DNA of 64,000 nucleotides from the NCBI GenBank assembly GCA_016748015.1, contig JAAOMT010000040.1:346609-410608 (forward strand), given 5' to 3'. A program made the position numbers and the translations under genes. Shown one piece after another: positions 48,022-60,449 of this stretch. Numbering within the stretch: position 1 is the first letter of the stretch; each line of letters opens with the position of its first letter. The notes below the pieces were generated by a model. That model saw only the letters and a list, made by a program, of their open reading frames with translations. It ran no database searches and had not been told where the DNA came from. The stretch is from Geosiphon pyriformis (taxonomy: Eukaryota > Glomeromycota > Glomeromycetes > Archaeosporales > Geosiphonaceae).

Positions 48022-48879
48022 TAATCTTCTTCTTAAGACTGAATTCTATTAAAATTCAAATACTATCTGTAATATTTAGATAATAATCCAGAATTATTGA
48101 AATAATTTGGTCTAAAAATTGTTAAAATTTTTATTTTGTAAGCTTGTCAATATATTATTATTGGTTAAAGTATTAGATTTTGTAGGATATTTTTGCAAAT
48201 ATTAAATAAGTTTTAAAGTCTAAAAGCTATTTTAAATCTGTAGTAAATATTTGTTGATCTAGTTGTTGTCTTGAATTCATTGTATATTTGTTTTTATACT
48301 GCTTTAAAAGTAAAATTGGTTGTTTTAAGTTCCAGTTTTTGTTGGTAAAGTGTTTTTTTAATTTGAAAGTATTAATAAATAGAAGTATTTACTATTTTTA
48401 TTAAGATATAATAAAGTTTTTGTTGTATTGTAATATTTAAAAAAATGTTTATAAGAATAAACAATAGGTTTTTTTTAAAGCTTGCTTCAAAAGTTTTGGT
48501 AAATAAATTTCAAAATAATTCTTTGTGTTTCTTCTATAAGAATAATAATTTTGAGATTATTTATTACTAAAAATATAGTTTTTTTTTAAATATAATTAAT
48601 TTAACTTTTATTAATTATTATGTATAAGTCAAAAAGTGTTTTTAAAGCTAATATTAATTTTTGGAATATTTATTAAACGTTTTAAAGAATAATTATTATA
48701 AAATTTTGAAAAAAAATAATAATAAAACTTTGTAAAAAAAGAAAAAAAAATTTTTGTTATAGAAGTTTTTATATATTTTTAATTTGAGTATTTTTTTAGT
48801 AATTATTTCTTATTTTTGTTTAATATTTTTGTGTTTTTTTTGAAAAAAATACTAATATAAAATAAAATAAATATTCAAT
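48022..48879 (-). other. Region between integrase end and 3' LTR
   Basis: AT-rich, with some GC left near 48030-48350. By position it is the 3' end of the minus-strand Ty3 element, after integrase. I see no further domain. Confidence 0.4.
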
Positions 48880-49675
48880 TTTAATTGTTGGTTTATTATA
48901 ATTATTAATTCTAAGTTTTAGAAAATATTTTCGAAATTAATTAAAGAGAAATATATACCAATTTGTGAAATTAATAATTTAAAATTGGTTTTAAAGTAAT
49001 AGTATTTTAATTAATTTTTGTGTGCAACTTTTGCTAAAATTTTGTTATTAAGTCTTAATTTATATAATTTATTGTCTAAAACTTTGTAAATATAAAATGA
49101 TCTATTCTATTTATGTTTAAATTTTTTATTCCATTGTTTTTTAGTCTTAGTTTTGTGTAAGAAAACTTTGTTTCCAATTTAAAATTTATTGGTAGTAAGT
49201 AGTAGTTTGTTATCATGCTATTTTTTTTATTAAGCTTAAAAATATTTAATATAGGTGGTTATAATTTATTACTTTTTTTCCAAAGTACTAAGAAGAATAT
49301 ATGCTCTTTGTTAAAGTTTCTTTTGAAAGTTTTTTTCTGTAATTAGTTGTATTGAGTAGATTTTTATTATAAAACTAATTGGTAATATTACTGTTCTCTT
49401 ATAAATTAGGTTAAATAGTGTGTGTTTTATTGTATCTTACTTTAGTATTCTATATACTAGTAATACTAATAAAATAAAAATATCTTATTTCTGTTGAAAA
49501 TTTGGTTAATAATTTACATAATATTCTGTTAAATTATTCTACAAGTTTATTTGTTTGTAGATAATAAAATAAGAAAAGTGGTCTTTTAATATTAAATTAT
49601 TTATAAATTTTTTGTATTAAGTTGTTTACAAAATGTGTTTCTTAATTAAATAAAAATTTAATTAGACATTTGTGT

Positions 49676-50660
49676 TGTTACTTAAGTAGAAAAACCGATT
49701 TAAAGTTATAAAAAAACATAACCAAAATGTGACATAATACAGAATAGCACACAATAACATTGAATAATATATTATAACTTAGAATAATGCAGAATAATGT
49801 GTTATAATGTAGGATAACACAGAATAATATATAATAATACCAGATAACATATTATAACATAGAATAACTAAAAATAACATAGAAAAATAAAACAATTACA
49901 GAAATAGCAAAGCAATAGTTAGCAATAACAGAACAATCAGAAGCAATTTTGTAGAACAAAAAAAATGTATAAAATAAGTAGCTATAGAAATTAAAAAGAC
50001 ATCTAGAGAGAAAATTAGACTTTTAAAAGTTAATTAGACTCACAGGTCATAATTATTAAATACTTCTCCTTTCAAGGATAGTTGCTATTAACCAAAATGG
50101 AATTATATTAATAAAATATCTCTTCAATTCTTTAAATTCATGTTATTATCCACTTAATCTGCTGGCACAATAGTTTTTGATTATGGTTATTGACAAGACA
50201 CTTATTTCTTATTTTATTTTCTTTATTTCTTTATTTCTTTTATTTTTTATTATTTTTTATTATTTTTTATTTTTCTTTTGTGGAGCAGCAACATAAAAAA
50301 ATTGACTGTCTAGGAATAGATTTCGTAATAGCCTAGTAAAAATAAGAGGCTCTTCCTAAGTTTTGGATATTAACATTATCTTGTTAGCTTACCAAAAGGG
50401 CAAAAAAACAATGCCAGATCCTAACAACTGTGCTCATTAGTTTAGAAAAAATGGCTCACATTTATAAGAAGTTGCAATCAGCAAAAGCCAAACCTCTGTG
50501 CCTTATAACCAAAAAACTCAACAGGTAAATTGACATCCAGAAAAAACCTTTAGAGACTGATAAACATCAACCCTGTAAAAAACATACAACTTTAGAACAC
50601 TAAATTAGAGCACTAAATATTACCATTATACTCCACTAAGTTTATCCATAATAGTGTCTA
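49676..50660 (+). repeat. LTR-like insert in the integrase (element C-related)
   Basis: It begins TGTTACTTAAGTAGAAA, close to the element C LTR start (TGTTACTTATAGAAAG). It shares the internal block 'caatag(t/c)t(t/c)ttgat(t/c)a(t/c)ggttattga(c/t)a(a/g)ga' (50169-50198) followed by a T/C-rich tract, as in C (60800-60890). The right end is mutated and placed by where the integrase frame resumes. It is probably an old solo LTR. Confidence 0.6.
49728..49930 (+). repeat. Degenerate tandem repeat of ACATAGAATAAT type
   Basis: About ten imperfect repeats built on AATAAC, ATAGAATAAT and ATTATAAC. They lie at the 5' end of the LTR-like insert, the position where the C LTR has its own, different repeats. 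Confidence 0.6.
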
Positions 50661-51469
50661 TATATAATATTTTTATAAATAAAATTTGCTATTAATTTTG
50701 TATCTGTTTGTTGAATGGCTTTGGTTTCAAGTTATTTGGTAAAATAGTCTATTGTAATTACAATATAATAATTTTTTTAAGTTGTAATAAGTAATAATTT
50801 GATTAAATTAATATCAATTCTGTTAAAATTTATTTAACTTTGATTAGATTTAAAAGTTCAATAGGGCGAATTTCTTCTTTTTTTTGATAATTATTATAAG
50901 ATTTTACATATTGCTAAATGTTTTTTTGCATGTAAGTAGCAACTACATTAAACATAACAATTTTAGAATACTATTAGTTAATTTATGATTTAAAATTTAA
51001 GATAAAATTACAGCTTTTAAAAAAACACTTCTTTAATACATTAAAAACTGAATTAATAATTATCTCTTTGAAAACTACAATATTACAAAAATCAAGTAAA
51101 ATCTTTTTAAAAATCTTAATTACTATTCAAATAAAGATTCAAAAAATATTAATATTAATAATTACATTACTTATTTTAAAAAACTTAATTACAATATTAT
51201 TAAATTTTGTGAAACAAATATTTTGCCAACTTATAATTTATTTTTAAACTTGTATTTAAATTTAAAATAAGCAGCAAAAACAAAAAAAAACACCTGACCA
51301 GTTTATATAATGCCCAATATATTAAAAACAATTTTTCAATACATATAAACATTTAAAATAAGAGCCAGTTTTAAATTACTATTTTTAATTATATCTTTCT
51401 TAACTTTGCTTGCTTAAATTCAAATTCTAAATTTACTGCTTATTTAATTTTTTAAACCAGAAAATTTTA

Positions 51470-52730
51470 CATTATCAAAAAGTTTTACCCAATAGCCAAA
51501 ATCAATATTTACTAATGCCAATTTTTTTGATTACTTAGTAGAAAATCAAAATAATTATTTCAAAAACTTAGATAATAAAAAAAATATTTTGAATTTATTG
51601 AGAAAGAAATTACTAAAAACAAAAACATTAAAGAAATAACAACTATTTATATTGCAAAAATTCTTAAATTAACTGGTAAAAATATTGACACCAGTTCCCA
51701 AGAATGATTTAACAAAGTTTTAAAAGCAGGAAATACAAATGAATAGAATATAGCAAAAATGCTTAAAGCTATTTTTTATTTTCTTTAGAAAACAGCCAAA
51801 AAATGATTTAAAAACTTGAACAGTTTATTTGAAAATTGACAAGCATTTAAAAATGCTTTCCTAAACCAGTTTATTAACAAAAATACTTTTATTACTCTTT
51901 GAAATAAATTCTAAAACATCAAGCAAAAACTCTTTAAATCTGTTATAATTATTTTAAGAAATTTAACAAACTTCTTAGATGAATTTACCAACTAAAAATT
52001 AACAAATATTATTCCAATGCTTATATTTTGAATTAATTTATTGCAGAATTAAAAAATAAACTTATCAAAAAAGTTTACTTATATGTTTTAAAAAATTTAG
52101 CCATTGCTATTTAATATACCAAAGCTTATAAAATAGTAATAAAAAAAGCTAATCACATTAAACTTGTCAACTTTGCAATTAAAAAAACCAGCTTAATAGT
52201 TAAAAAAAAAATTAACCAATTGACCAAAAAAGTTGAAAACTATTTTATTAACCAATAGCAACAAAAATACCAGTTTCTATAATATTAAAATCAAGAAAGT
52301 TTTATATTATTCTCTAATAATTAATTTTAAAATTGTTATTATTGTGAAATTTTAGAATACTAGAAACAATATTATAGAAAAATACAAAGAGACCAATAGC
52401 AAAAGAATAATTAACATTATTTCTAACTATAATAGTTCTATTATTAATTACTGTTATCAGTCTATTATCTATCAACATTCCAATATTAAAACAACTATTA
52501 TTAACTTGTTTTGCAGTCAATATAACAACAATATCAGCAATCTTTATAGATTTAATAATATCAATTTCTATTCACTCAATAATACCAAGTATTTACTAGA
52601 AGTTTGGTTTAGCTCAACCAAATTTGCATCACAAAATCAGTTCTTAATAAACAACAACAGAGTTAATTTTAATAACCAATTGATTTTCCAAAAATTTTCA
52701 AAGCAAAAACCCAATTATTTCTATATTTAA
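51470..52730 (+). pseudogene. Gag remnant of Ty3 A2
   Basis: Recognisable text is KILKLTGKNIDTSSQE, AKMLKAIFYFL, AFKNAFLNQFINKNTFITL and VIIILRNLTNFLDEF. These match A1 gag position by position with stops at Gln and Trp. The knuckle region reads CYYCEILEY, stop, KQYY, where A1 has CHYCEISEHWKQDC. The following Asn/Gln-rich tail (52506-52730) is partly open. Confidence 0.7.
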
Positions 52731-52984
52731 TCTAGCTATTTAATAATATCTAAAAAACAAAATTTTTAGCAAACTGTACTTTTTAAAAGTAAAGCTATAA
52801 TACTAAAACCAAATTTTTTTAACAACATAATCCTATTAGCAAAGATTATTAAAAACACCAATTTTTTAAATATCTTTTTTTTTGAATTTGAAATCAATAA
52901 ATTACTATTCTTACTTAGCAATGCAGTAATAACAGAATAAAAAACAATTACTGCAATATATATTAAAACTAAAATAAAAAGAAA

Positions 52985-53270
52985 ATCAATTTATTTAATT
53001 CTAAATAGTAGATTAGTTAAAAGTATTATTACTTATCAATTGATATAACAGCTTCAACAAAATTTTAATAAACCAGTTTAAATAGTTATTATTATAACTA
53101 ATAAGATAAAAAAACATTAATAAGAAAAATTAACAACTTTTTATTCATAATTAATAGAATTATTATTTCAGTCAAAGTGTTAATCATAGATATACTCTAA
53201 TATTAAGCTCTGGTTAAAAATGATTGGCTTTTTAAAGCCAATACAAACTTAGATTAAAAAACCTAAAAAT
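52985..53270 (+). pseudogene. Retropepsin remnant of Ty3 A2
   Basis: LILNSRLVKSIITYQLI is the active-site strand, with Asp now Asn and Arg in the third place as in A1 and C. A counterpart of VIITNKIKKH and of the G-N-x-W-L region (KMIGFLKPIQT frame) follows. The copy is inactive. Confidence 0.65.
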
Positions 53271-53639
53271 TAAAAATCTTATATTAAAAACAAAATATTA
53301 AAGTACTTATTACTTGTAATATATTTAACAAATAATTAGAAAAAGCTTTTGTATTTAAATTTAAAAAAAGAAAAGAAAAACCAATTTTTAAAACTTATAT
53401 GGCTCTTGGATCAACATCTGATTAAAAAAAACTGAACAGCTATTTAATATATTTATATTATAATTAATATTATCATAATTCAAAAAAACCAATTAATAAT
53501 CTATTTTTATTATTAAATCAATTAAGAGTTAGTATGTTTTATATTCAAAACCAGAACCAAAAAAACAATCATCTTATATTTTACTCAAATACAAAGATTG
53601 TAACAAAAAACTTTTATCTATAAAAATTTATATATCATT

Positions 53640-54230
53640 AAAGAAAAAATATAAAATTTACATCTGTTATTACTGCAAAGTCTATTACTAAAAACGATTT
53701 GGTAATCCAAAACAAAAAATAAAACAATATATTTTGTCTTATTTATGAAAAATTACTACTTAAGGAATACAATTGAATTAATATTTTAATGAAAAAAAGA
53801 GTCTGTAATCAAACTTGTCAATATATTTTATCAATTGCAAAAAAAGTCAGTAGAGAAACTTTTTTTAATACAATATATAACAATATTCTTAACAAATTTT
53901 ACTATTATTTATACAATACTGAAATAATTTATAAATTAACAATAATTCTAATTAACAAAAAAACTTAAAAAGACATTTGTTAAATAAAAAAATCTGAATA
54001 CATTATATATATCTTCAAAATTACTAAATACAACTACAAAAATAAAGTAAAAATCTATTACCAAATTACAAATCATGTTTATTTGATATTACCAAAAGAT
54101 TTTCACGTTTTTTAATACAAAAATTACAATATATACAATGAAAATTAGCATTAAAATTATGCAAAAAGACTTATATTATCACACTTAATTAATAAAATCA
54201 ACTGGCAATCTGAAAATAAATAATCAACAA
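53640..54230 (+). pseudogene. Cys-rich module of Ty3 A2
   Basis: ICYYCKVYY, then KRFGNPKQK, and later VCNQTCQYILSIAKKV with FYYYLYNTEIIYKL, collinear with A1 (1345-950). The CLTC...C turn seen in A1 is lost. The preserved Cys pairs in two copies support a real zinc-binding-type module. Confidence 0.55.
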
Positions 54231-54299
54231 TCAGTCTAATTACAATAAAAAATTATAACATAATCTAACAGTTTAACTAAAATAAATACAAAGAAATCT

Positions 54300-55620
54300 T
54301 AACAAACTAAAAACACCAATAAAAATAAATAATTGATGTACATAATTTAATAACAACAAATTTTGTTATGCTCTAAAATTCTTATATGCTTTTATTAAAA
54401 CAATCTAATATTACAAATTTGCAATTAATAATTAAAAATTGTTACCAAAAAATGTAATTAATTGATCTACTTTTAATTATGTTAATCATAATTACAATTA
54501 ATATTATTAAGTTATAATTAACATTTTAAATCTAGCTATTTAAATTTAATTATCTAAATTATTAGCTCTTAAAAAATTAATATGTTGAGTAAATTTATTA
54601 TAAATTAATTAATTTAATTTATATAAATAATTAATATATTTTAAGTAGTTTTAATATAATATATAGATCTAATGTAATTTAGCTATATATACAGTTTTTT
54701 TGTTAACTCAAAAAAGTATTAGTTCAATACTAATTCAATTTTTTGCTATAGTTTTATAGTGAGCAATTTGTTTTTTTTTATATCTTATCTTTTTTTTTAT
54801 GCTCTAAATATTTGTTATATTTCTTATTACTATTTAAAATCATATTATTTACGATTTTTTACATATTTGTTATTACTATTTCAAGTTTTTATTATTTCTA
54901 TTTTTTAAAATTATGTATTATTACCATTTTATATTATATTTTATTTTACTGAACAAGTTATTAAATCTTAAATAAGTAATAAAATATTATATTGTTAAAA
55001 AATAGTTTTAACAATAAAATTTAATTAAAAACTATTTCAGTTATGCTTTGTTTTTACAATTTTTTATTATTTATATAGCTTTGTTTTTAAAGCTGAGCAT
55101 TTAAACACCACACTTTTTCAACAACTAATTGCAAAAATTCTGGTTACAATTTTATTAAGTAGTTTGGAATCTTTTTTGTTACTAGTTGTATTTTGAATTT
55201 ATATAAAAAAATGTGACTTCATTTTTTTTTAATAATATATTAAGCTGGTTTTTGTCTAAAAACAAATAATAATGATAATACTTTCTTTTGCTTTTAATAA
55301 CTTTACCAATTACCTTTTTTTACTTTTTTATACATTGAAATAGTCTATACACTTATGATATATTATAATTTGTAGTTATAATTATAGTAATCTATATTAC
55401 CAGTTGAGCTAAAAAATGTTGTTAAATAATAACAAAAACTTATAGTAATACTGATTAAAAAAGCTTAAATTTAATAATTAAAACAAATAAATATTTAGCT
55501 ATATAAAAAATGTATTATGTCTTGTAATAACTAATAATATTCAAAATACTATACTTTTAGTATACTACTGCTTAATAAAAATAATCAAAAAGAAATCGAA
55601 TCTAAAAAACTCAAAATAAA
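54300..55620. other. AT-rich insertion between Cys-rich module and dUTPase of A2
   Basis: In A1 the Cys-rich module and dUTPase are almost adjacent, but in A2 more than 1 kb lies between them. This tract has a TATA-like GCTATATATACAG near 54690 and long T-rich stretches, which suggests an inserted LTR. I could not define its ends. Confidence 0.4.
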
Positions 55621-55666
55621 AAAAACTGTCAACTATATCAATTTAGCTATTTAAAAATCAATTAAC

Positions 55667-56095
55667 TTTACAGTTTGTATATTTTGATAATAATAGTCAA
55701 AGAATCAAGCCAAAAAAAATTCATAAATTTGATGCAAGATATGATTTACAATATTCTAAAAAAAATATTCTGGTCTTTTATTAAAGTTTTTAACAAAATC
55801 AATCTTAAAATTGCTTTCAAAATTTAACAGAAACAATAATTCAAATTGCTTCTTAATTATTATTAACAAGCAAAAAAATTAATATTAAAAAAGAAGTAAT
55901 TAACATAAAATATATAAAAAACTTTACTATTATGTTACAAAATAAAACCAATAAACTATTCAAAATTAAGCATACTAAAAAAATTTTTCAAGTTATTTAT
56001 TTATCTTTAATCAATATTTTGGATTTATAATTAATTAATTAAAGAGAACAATTAAGCAAAAGTAATAAAAAAACATAAGATTTTAGTTTAACTGG
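55667..56095 (+). pseudogene. dUTPase-like domain of Ty3 A2
   Basis: Collinear with the A1 dUTPase. FDNNSQRIKPKKIHKFDARYDLQYSKK gives motif 1 as DARYDL (only part quoted elsewhere). IIQIAS, stop, LLLTSKKINIKK gives motif 2. EVINIKYIKNFTIMLQNKT gives the decayed motif 3. FKIKHTKKIFQVIYLSLINI gives motif 4, and DFSLTG gives the end of motif 5. Motif 1 Asp is kept, while motifs 3 and 5 have lost key residues. It lies upstream of the RT in the same orientation, which fixes the domain order PR-dUTPase-RT for the family. Confidence 0.75.
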
Positions 56096-56330
56096 ATAAT
56101 TTACAGTTTTAGTTAATATTATTTTTAATACACAAAATAAATTTTACCAAATTTTTTAACTTTTTTAACCAGTTACTATTTTGCTATTTAGAAAATATTA
56201 GGAGATTTACATCTGTTTAAAATCAATTATTACTTAACAAATTTTCGAATCTAATAAGCAAATTTGCAAGAAACACAATATTTTAATTTCAAATATTTAT
56301 ATTTCTAAAAAAATAAAAAAGTTTCAAGTT
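56096..56330 (+). pseudogene. Conserved post-dUTPase segment of Ty3 A2
   Basis: FTVLVNIIFNTQNKFYQIF, then LFRKY, stop, EIYICLKS and SNKQICKKHNILISNIYI match 276-49 of A1. Its function is unknown; it links the dUTPase to RT. Confidence 0.6.
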
Positions 56331-56639
56331 ATATTTTATAATTCCAATAATTATCTCATTATTCTATTAAATAAACTAGAAATCAAAATTATATATAGTA
56401 ATATTTTTTAGAAAAAAACTTTTTAAATTGTTTCTAATTTTATTAAAATTGTAAGACATATTTTTTTTTTAAACCCAAATATTATTTCCATTACAAAAAA
56501 TTATTATATTATTAAAGAAAAACTTTTTCGAATTAACATAAGTTTTTTAAAACAACAACAATAAAAACAGCTTAAATAGATAATTGTAAAATACACTAAT
56601 ATTTTCACTAAAGACAATAATAATCTAGGAAAAACAAAT

Positions 56640-57460
56640 ATTGTTTAGTATTAAATCTACATTGATAATACTAAACCCAAATACTAACAAGTCTACTAAA
56701 TTTTTTTAGTTAGTCACCAGTTTATTAAAAAAAAGGTTTAACAAATACTAAACAATAGATTTATTTAACTATTAAAAAATCCATGGGTTTTATTAGTTGT
56801 TTTAATCAAAAAAAATCAAAAAATCAGATTTTATATTGACTATTGTCAACTAAATAGTATTATTATTGAATATGTTTATCTTTTATCAAAAATTAACAAT
56901 ATGTTAAATGCTCTAAAAAAAGCCAAGTATTTTTTAACTTTAGACTTAAAAAGTAAATACTGGCAAGTTAAAATAAATCTAAAAGACCACTTAAAAACAA
57001 TATTTACTACCCAAAAAAGAAACTACAAATTTAACATAATATTTTTTAAACTTTACAATATATTTGCAACATTCTAATAACTTATAAATGTTGTTTATAA
57101 AGAATTTTTATGGCAATTAGTAGTTGTTTATTTCAACAATATTAATATTTACTTACTAATATTTAAAACTTATTTAATTCATCTGTAAAAAGTTTTTTAA
57201 TAATTACAGAAAGCAAAATTGAAATTAAATATTGAAAAATGTTATTTTAGAAAAACAAACTTGATTTTTTTTGGTTATATTATTAATAAAAATAGAGTTT
57301 TATCTAATCTAAAAACAACTAGTACTGTAAAAAATTTTTAAGTTTTTCAAAATATTATAGAATTAAAAAAATTTATAAGATTAGTCTTTTATTATTAAAA
57401 ATTCATCAAAAAATTTTCTGAAATTGCCAAACCATTCAATTATCTTATAAACAAAAATAT
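56640..57460 (+). pseudogene. Reverse transcriptase remnant of Ty3 A2
   Basis: A Ty3-type RT. WVLLVVLIKKNQKIRFYIDY is followed by CQLNSIIIEYVYLL, then AKYFLTLDLKSKYWQVKI, where D is the first catalytic Asp. Next is the catalytic strand VVVYFNNINIYL, where Y-x-D-D has become F-N-N. LNIEKCYFRKTNLIFFGYII follows (usual K-C-x-F...LG-x-x-I). It is dead, with both catalytic-box Asp residues changed to Asn. Confidence 0.75.
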
Positions 57461-57944
57461 TTAATACCAATAAACCACAAAATAACAAAAAGCTTTCAAT
57501 ATATTTTAAAAAAATAAATAACAACCTAATTTTTGCTTACTTTAACTTTAATAAATAATTTTAATTAATTATTGATGCTTTATACACAATATTTAGTGTT
57601 ATTCTATTACAATTAGATAACCAAAACAAATTACAACAACATTAAAAATTATTTAAAAACTTTTATTATGTTAAAAAATTGGTTTCTAAGCAAAAAATAT
57701 TGATTATAACATCAAGTAAAACAATATTTTTTATACTATAACAAGATTTATTATTAAAATTGCAAGAACTCAACAAATTTCTTTAGATTAGTACAACAAA
57801 CTAAAAAAAAAACAATTCTATACAAATATATACAAATCTTTTATTAGCATATTTAAAAAAAATAATACAATCCAAAAAATATTTAAATATTATTTTTGGT
57901 CTTTGATTTAATTATTACTATATTATTTTTAAGAGATTATTAAA
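57461..57944 (+). pseudogene. RNase H remnant of Ty3 A2 (cut)
   Basis: After FSEIAKPFNYLINKN, text such as QKAFNIF and KNIDYNIK follows the RT, as expected for the Ty3 connection and RNase H. The frame is badly broken. It ends where the family-A LTR starts at 57945. Confidence 0.5.
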
Positions 57945-58874
57945 TATTATTGGAAGTTTTTAGTCTCTTTTTTTGAATATTATTAATGTTATTTTACTGT
58001 TAATTTTTAATTAATAAAAGCTATTAAATCTCTAATAACTGAATTTATCTTCAAATTATCTCTTATAATTTAAACTACTAAACTTATAAGTAGAATAGCC
58101 AATTCCATGCCAGTTACTTATATAGTTACTTTACAATAAAAATTAACTTTTTTCAAGAAATACTTATTTAAAAGCTTACTAAAATGTATAGTTACTTTAC
58201 TCTAAAAGTCAATTTTTTTACAAAAATTTTATCTATGAACTATCTTAATATGTATATTAAAAAAATAAAAGAAAATATAAAATATAAAAAAAATTTTATT
58301 AAAAGAATTATTTTCTGTTTAAGTCTGAAATTACTAATAGATTACTAAAATTAATAGCTAATTAATTTCAAAATATTAGTTAAAATTTGGAAAATTTTAA
58401 GTAAAATAATTATAAATTGTTGTTTTTAATATAGTTTTTATTAAAATAATTTATATAGATACTAAGAAAGATATTTCTAATAAAAATAAATTTTAGCTGA
58501 AATATATTTTTTCGAAAAAAAGGCTTTTTTTTATACAACTTATTATAATATTAATTTCTAAACTTGAACTTTTTTTTTGCTATGATTTTAACTAATTAAA
58601 AATATATTTTAACAAACTACAAATTGTTTTTACAAACTATAAATTATTTTAATGAACTATTAAAATATTTTATAAATTTTTACAAATTTTGGCAAATTTT
58701 TAACTATTATAAAGTTTGATGTTTTGCATAATCTGATCATTATTTTTGTGTATTATATAAATTAAATTATTAATTAAATAATAATATTTGATAATTTGAT
58801 TAATTAATAAATAATAATTAAAATAATAATAATATATATTAACTAATAATAGAAATTATAAAAATAATTTTATA
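57945..58874 (-). repeat. LTR, family A (copy 4), joined to protease
   Basis: Aligned with the A1 LTR from its plus-strand start (TATTAT, usual TGTTAT) to about 40 bp short of the right end. There it is joined directly to protease sequence. On the minus strand this is a 3' LTR that lost its first bases together with all of pol in one deletion. Confidence 0.75.
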
Positions 58875-60388
58875 GTTTTTGAGTTTTCTAATTTAAATTT
58901 GCATTGGTTTTAAGAAGCCAATCATTTTTAATAAGAGCTTAGTATTAAGATATATTCATAATTAGAACTTTAATTAAAATAATAATTCTATTGATTGTAA
59001 ATGAAAAATTGTTAATTTTTTCTATTGGTGTTTTTTTCATATTATCTGCTGTAATAATAACTGTTTAAACAGATTTGTTAATATTTTATTATAGCTGTTA
59101 TATTAATTAGTATGTAATAATGCTTTTAGTAGATCTATTATTTAAAATTAACTAAATTGGTTTTTTTTAACTTTAATTTTTATGTACATAGCTGTAATTG
59201 TTTTTTGTTCTATAATGACTGTATTACTAAGCAAAAATAGTGATTTATTTGCTTCAAATTCGAATAGAAATATATTTGAAAGATTAGCATTTTGGACAAT
59301 TCTAATTAATAAAATTGTATTATTGAAAAAGTTTTGTTTTAAAGCTGTAACTTTACTTTTAGAAAGTGCAGTTTGCTAAAAATCTAATTTTTTTGACATT
59401 GTAAGATAGCTGAATTGAATGTGATAATGTATAAATTCTTGCTGAAATAAATTTTGGAGAACTATTTAATTATTGAAATTAAATCTGTTGTTATTTATTG
59501 CAAATTAATTTTGAGGTGTAAATTGGTTTTGTTGAACCAATTTTCAAACAAATACTTAATATTACTAAACTAATGATTGTGAATATTGTTGTTGAATAAG
59601 TTGTGAAACAGATTAATAATAATTGTTCTAGTGTTAAGATCTTGGTGAATAATAAGTTGAAGATTAATAATAGAATTGTTAAAATTAAAAATAATGTTAA
59701 TTATTCCTTAATTATTGGTTTTTTTGCATTTTTGGCAATTTTGTTTTTAGTGTTTTGAAATTTCACAATAATAATAGCTTTAAGATTGGCTGTTTGATAA
59801 AAATAAATAGTTATTTTGATTATATTATTAAAATAGCTAATATCTTTGTTGTTATTGCTATTGTTAATTAATAAAATAGTTTTTAACTTTTTTGGTTAGT
59901 TAGATAATCTTTTTTTTAGCTGCTAAGCTGGTTTTTCTAATGGCCAGATTAACAAATTTTGTATAGTTGACTATTTTTATAGCCATTTTGTAGTTTTTCA
60001 CATGTCAAATTACTGTAACTAAATCTATTAAAACATAAAAACAAATTTTCTTGATTAATTTATCCTTTAATCTAGTAATAAATTGGTTCAAAATTTGAGC
60101 ATTAAAATAATACTTATTAGTTTTTAATTATTAAATTTATCAGAAAAGTTTTTTAAACTTCTCAAAATCAGTTATAACAGATTTAAAAAGTTCTTGTTTA
60201 ATGTTTTAAAACCAATTTTGAAATGTAATAGAAGATATTATTGTTAATAAATTGTTCCAGGAAAGCATTTTTGAATGCTTGTCAGTTTTTAAAAAATTTG
60301 TCCAAGTTTTCAAACTATTTATTTGCAATTCTTTAAAGAAAATAAGGAATAACTTTAAATATTTTTATGCTATTTTATCTATTTGCAT
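58875..60388 (-). pseudogene. Protease and gag remnant of a deleted family-A element
   Basis: Collinear with 1590-3123 of A1. The protease part lies at 58880-59160 and includes the text matching GNNWLFKANANLN. The knuckle YYYCEISKH, stop, KQNC lies near 59750. The capsid (AFKNAFL-like, at 60240-60330) extends to 60388, where element C inserted and cut it. The ORF at 59182-59379 is an opposite-strand shadow. The element lacks pol, so it was non-autonomous or a deletion relic. Confidence 0.7.
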
Positions 60389-60449
60389 TGTTACTTATAG
60401 AAAGTATATTAGCACATAAATTAGCCAATCAGAAGTAGCTGTAATAAAT

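Larger units (their letters stand above)
48880..50995 (-). pseudogene. Ty3 integrase, minus strand, split by an LTR-like insert
   Basis: Read right to left, the zinc-binding N-terminal part shows QYVKSYNNYQKKEEIRPIELL (Cys of the HHCC motif changed to Tyr). The core begins with text ending KPKPFNKQ. After the insert at 49676-50660 the core resumes: THFVNN, then LQTNKLVE, stop, FNRILCKLLTKFSTEIRY. The C-terminal domain (about 49000-49180) carries a K-V/F-L-Y-K-T-K...N-K-K-F-K-H-K-W-like string matching the usual 'KVLL...KQW...K-W-x-GPF-x-I'. Stops are frequent. The left part joins to the LTR at 47090-48021. Its own RT and gag are not seen to the right, where A2 starts in the opposite direction. 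Confidence 0.7.
51000..57944 (+). mobile_element. Ty3/gypsy-like element A2 (plus strand, truncated both ends)
   Basis: A second copy of family A in the opposite orientation to A1. The order is leader, gag, protease, Cys-rich module, an AT-rich insertion, dUTPase, post-dUTPase segment, RT and part of RNase H. The 5' LTR and primer-binding site are missing, and the leader abuts a minus-strand integrase near 51000. RNase H is cut at 57945 by a family-A LTR, so the 3' half may lie beyond 64 kb or be lost. It is heavily decayed. Confidence 0.75.
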
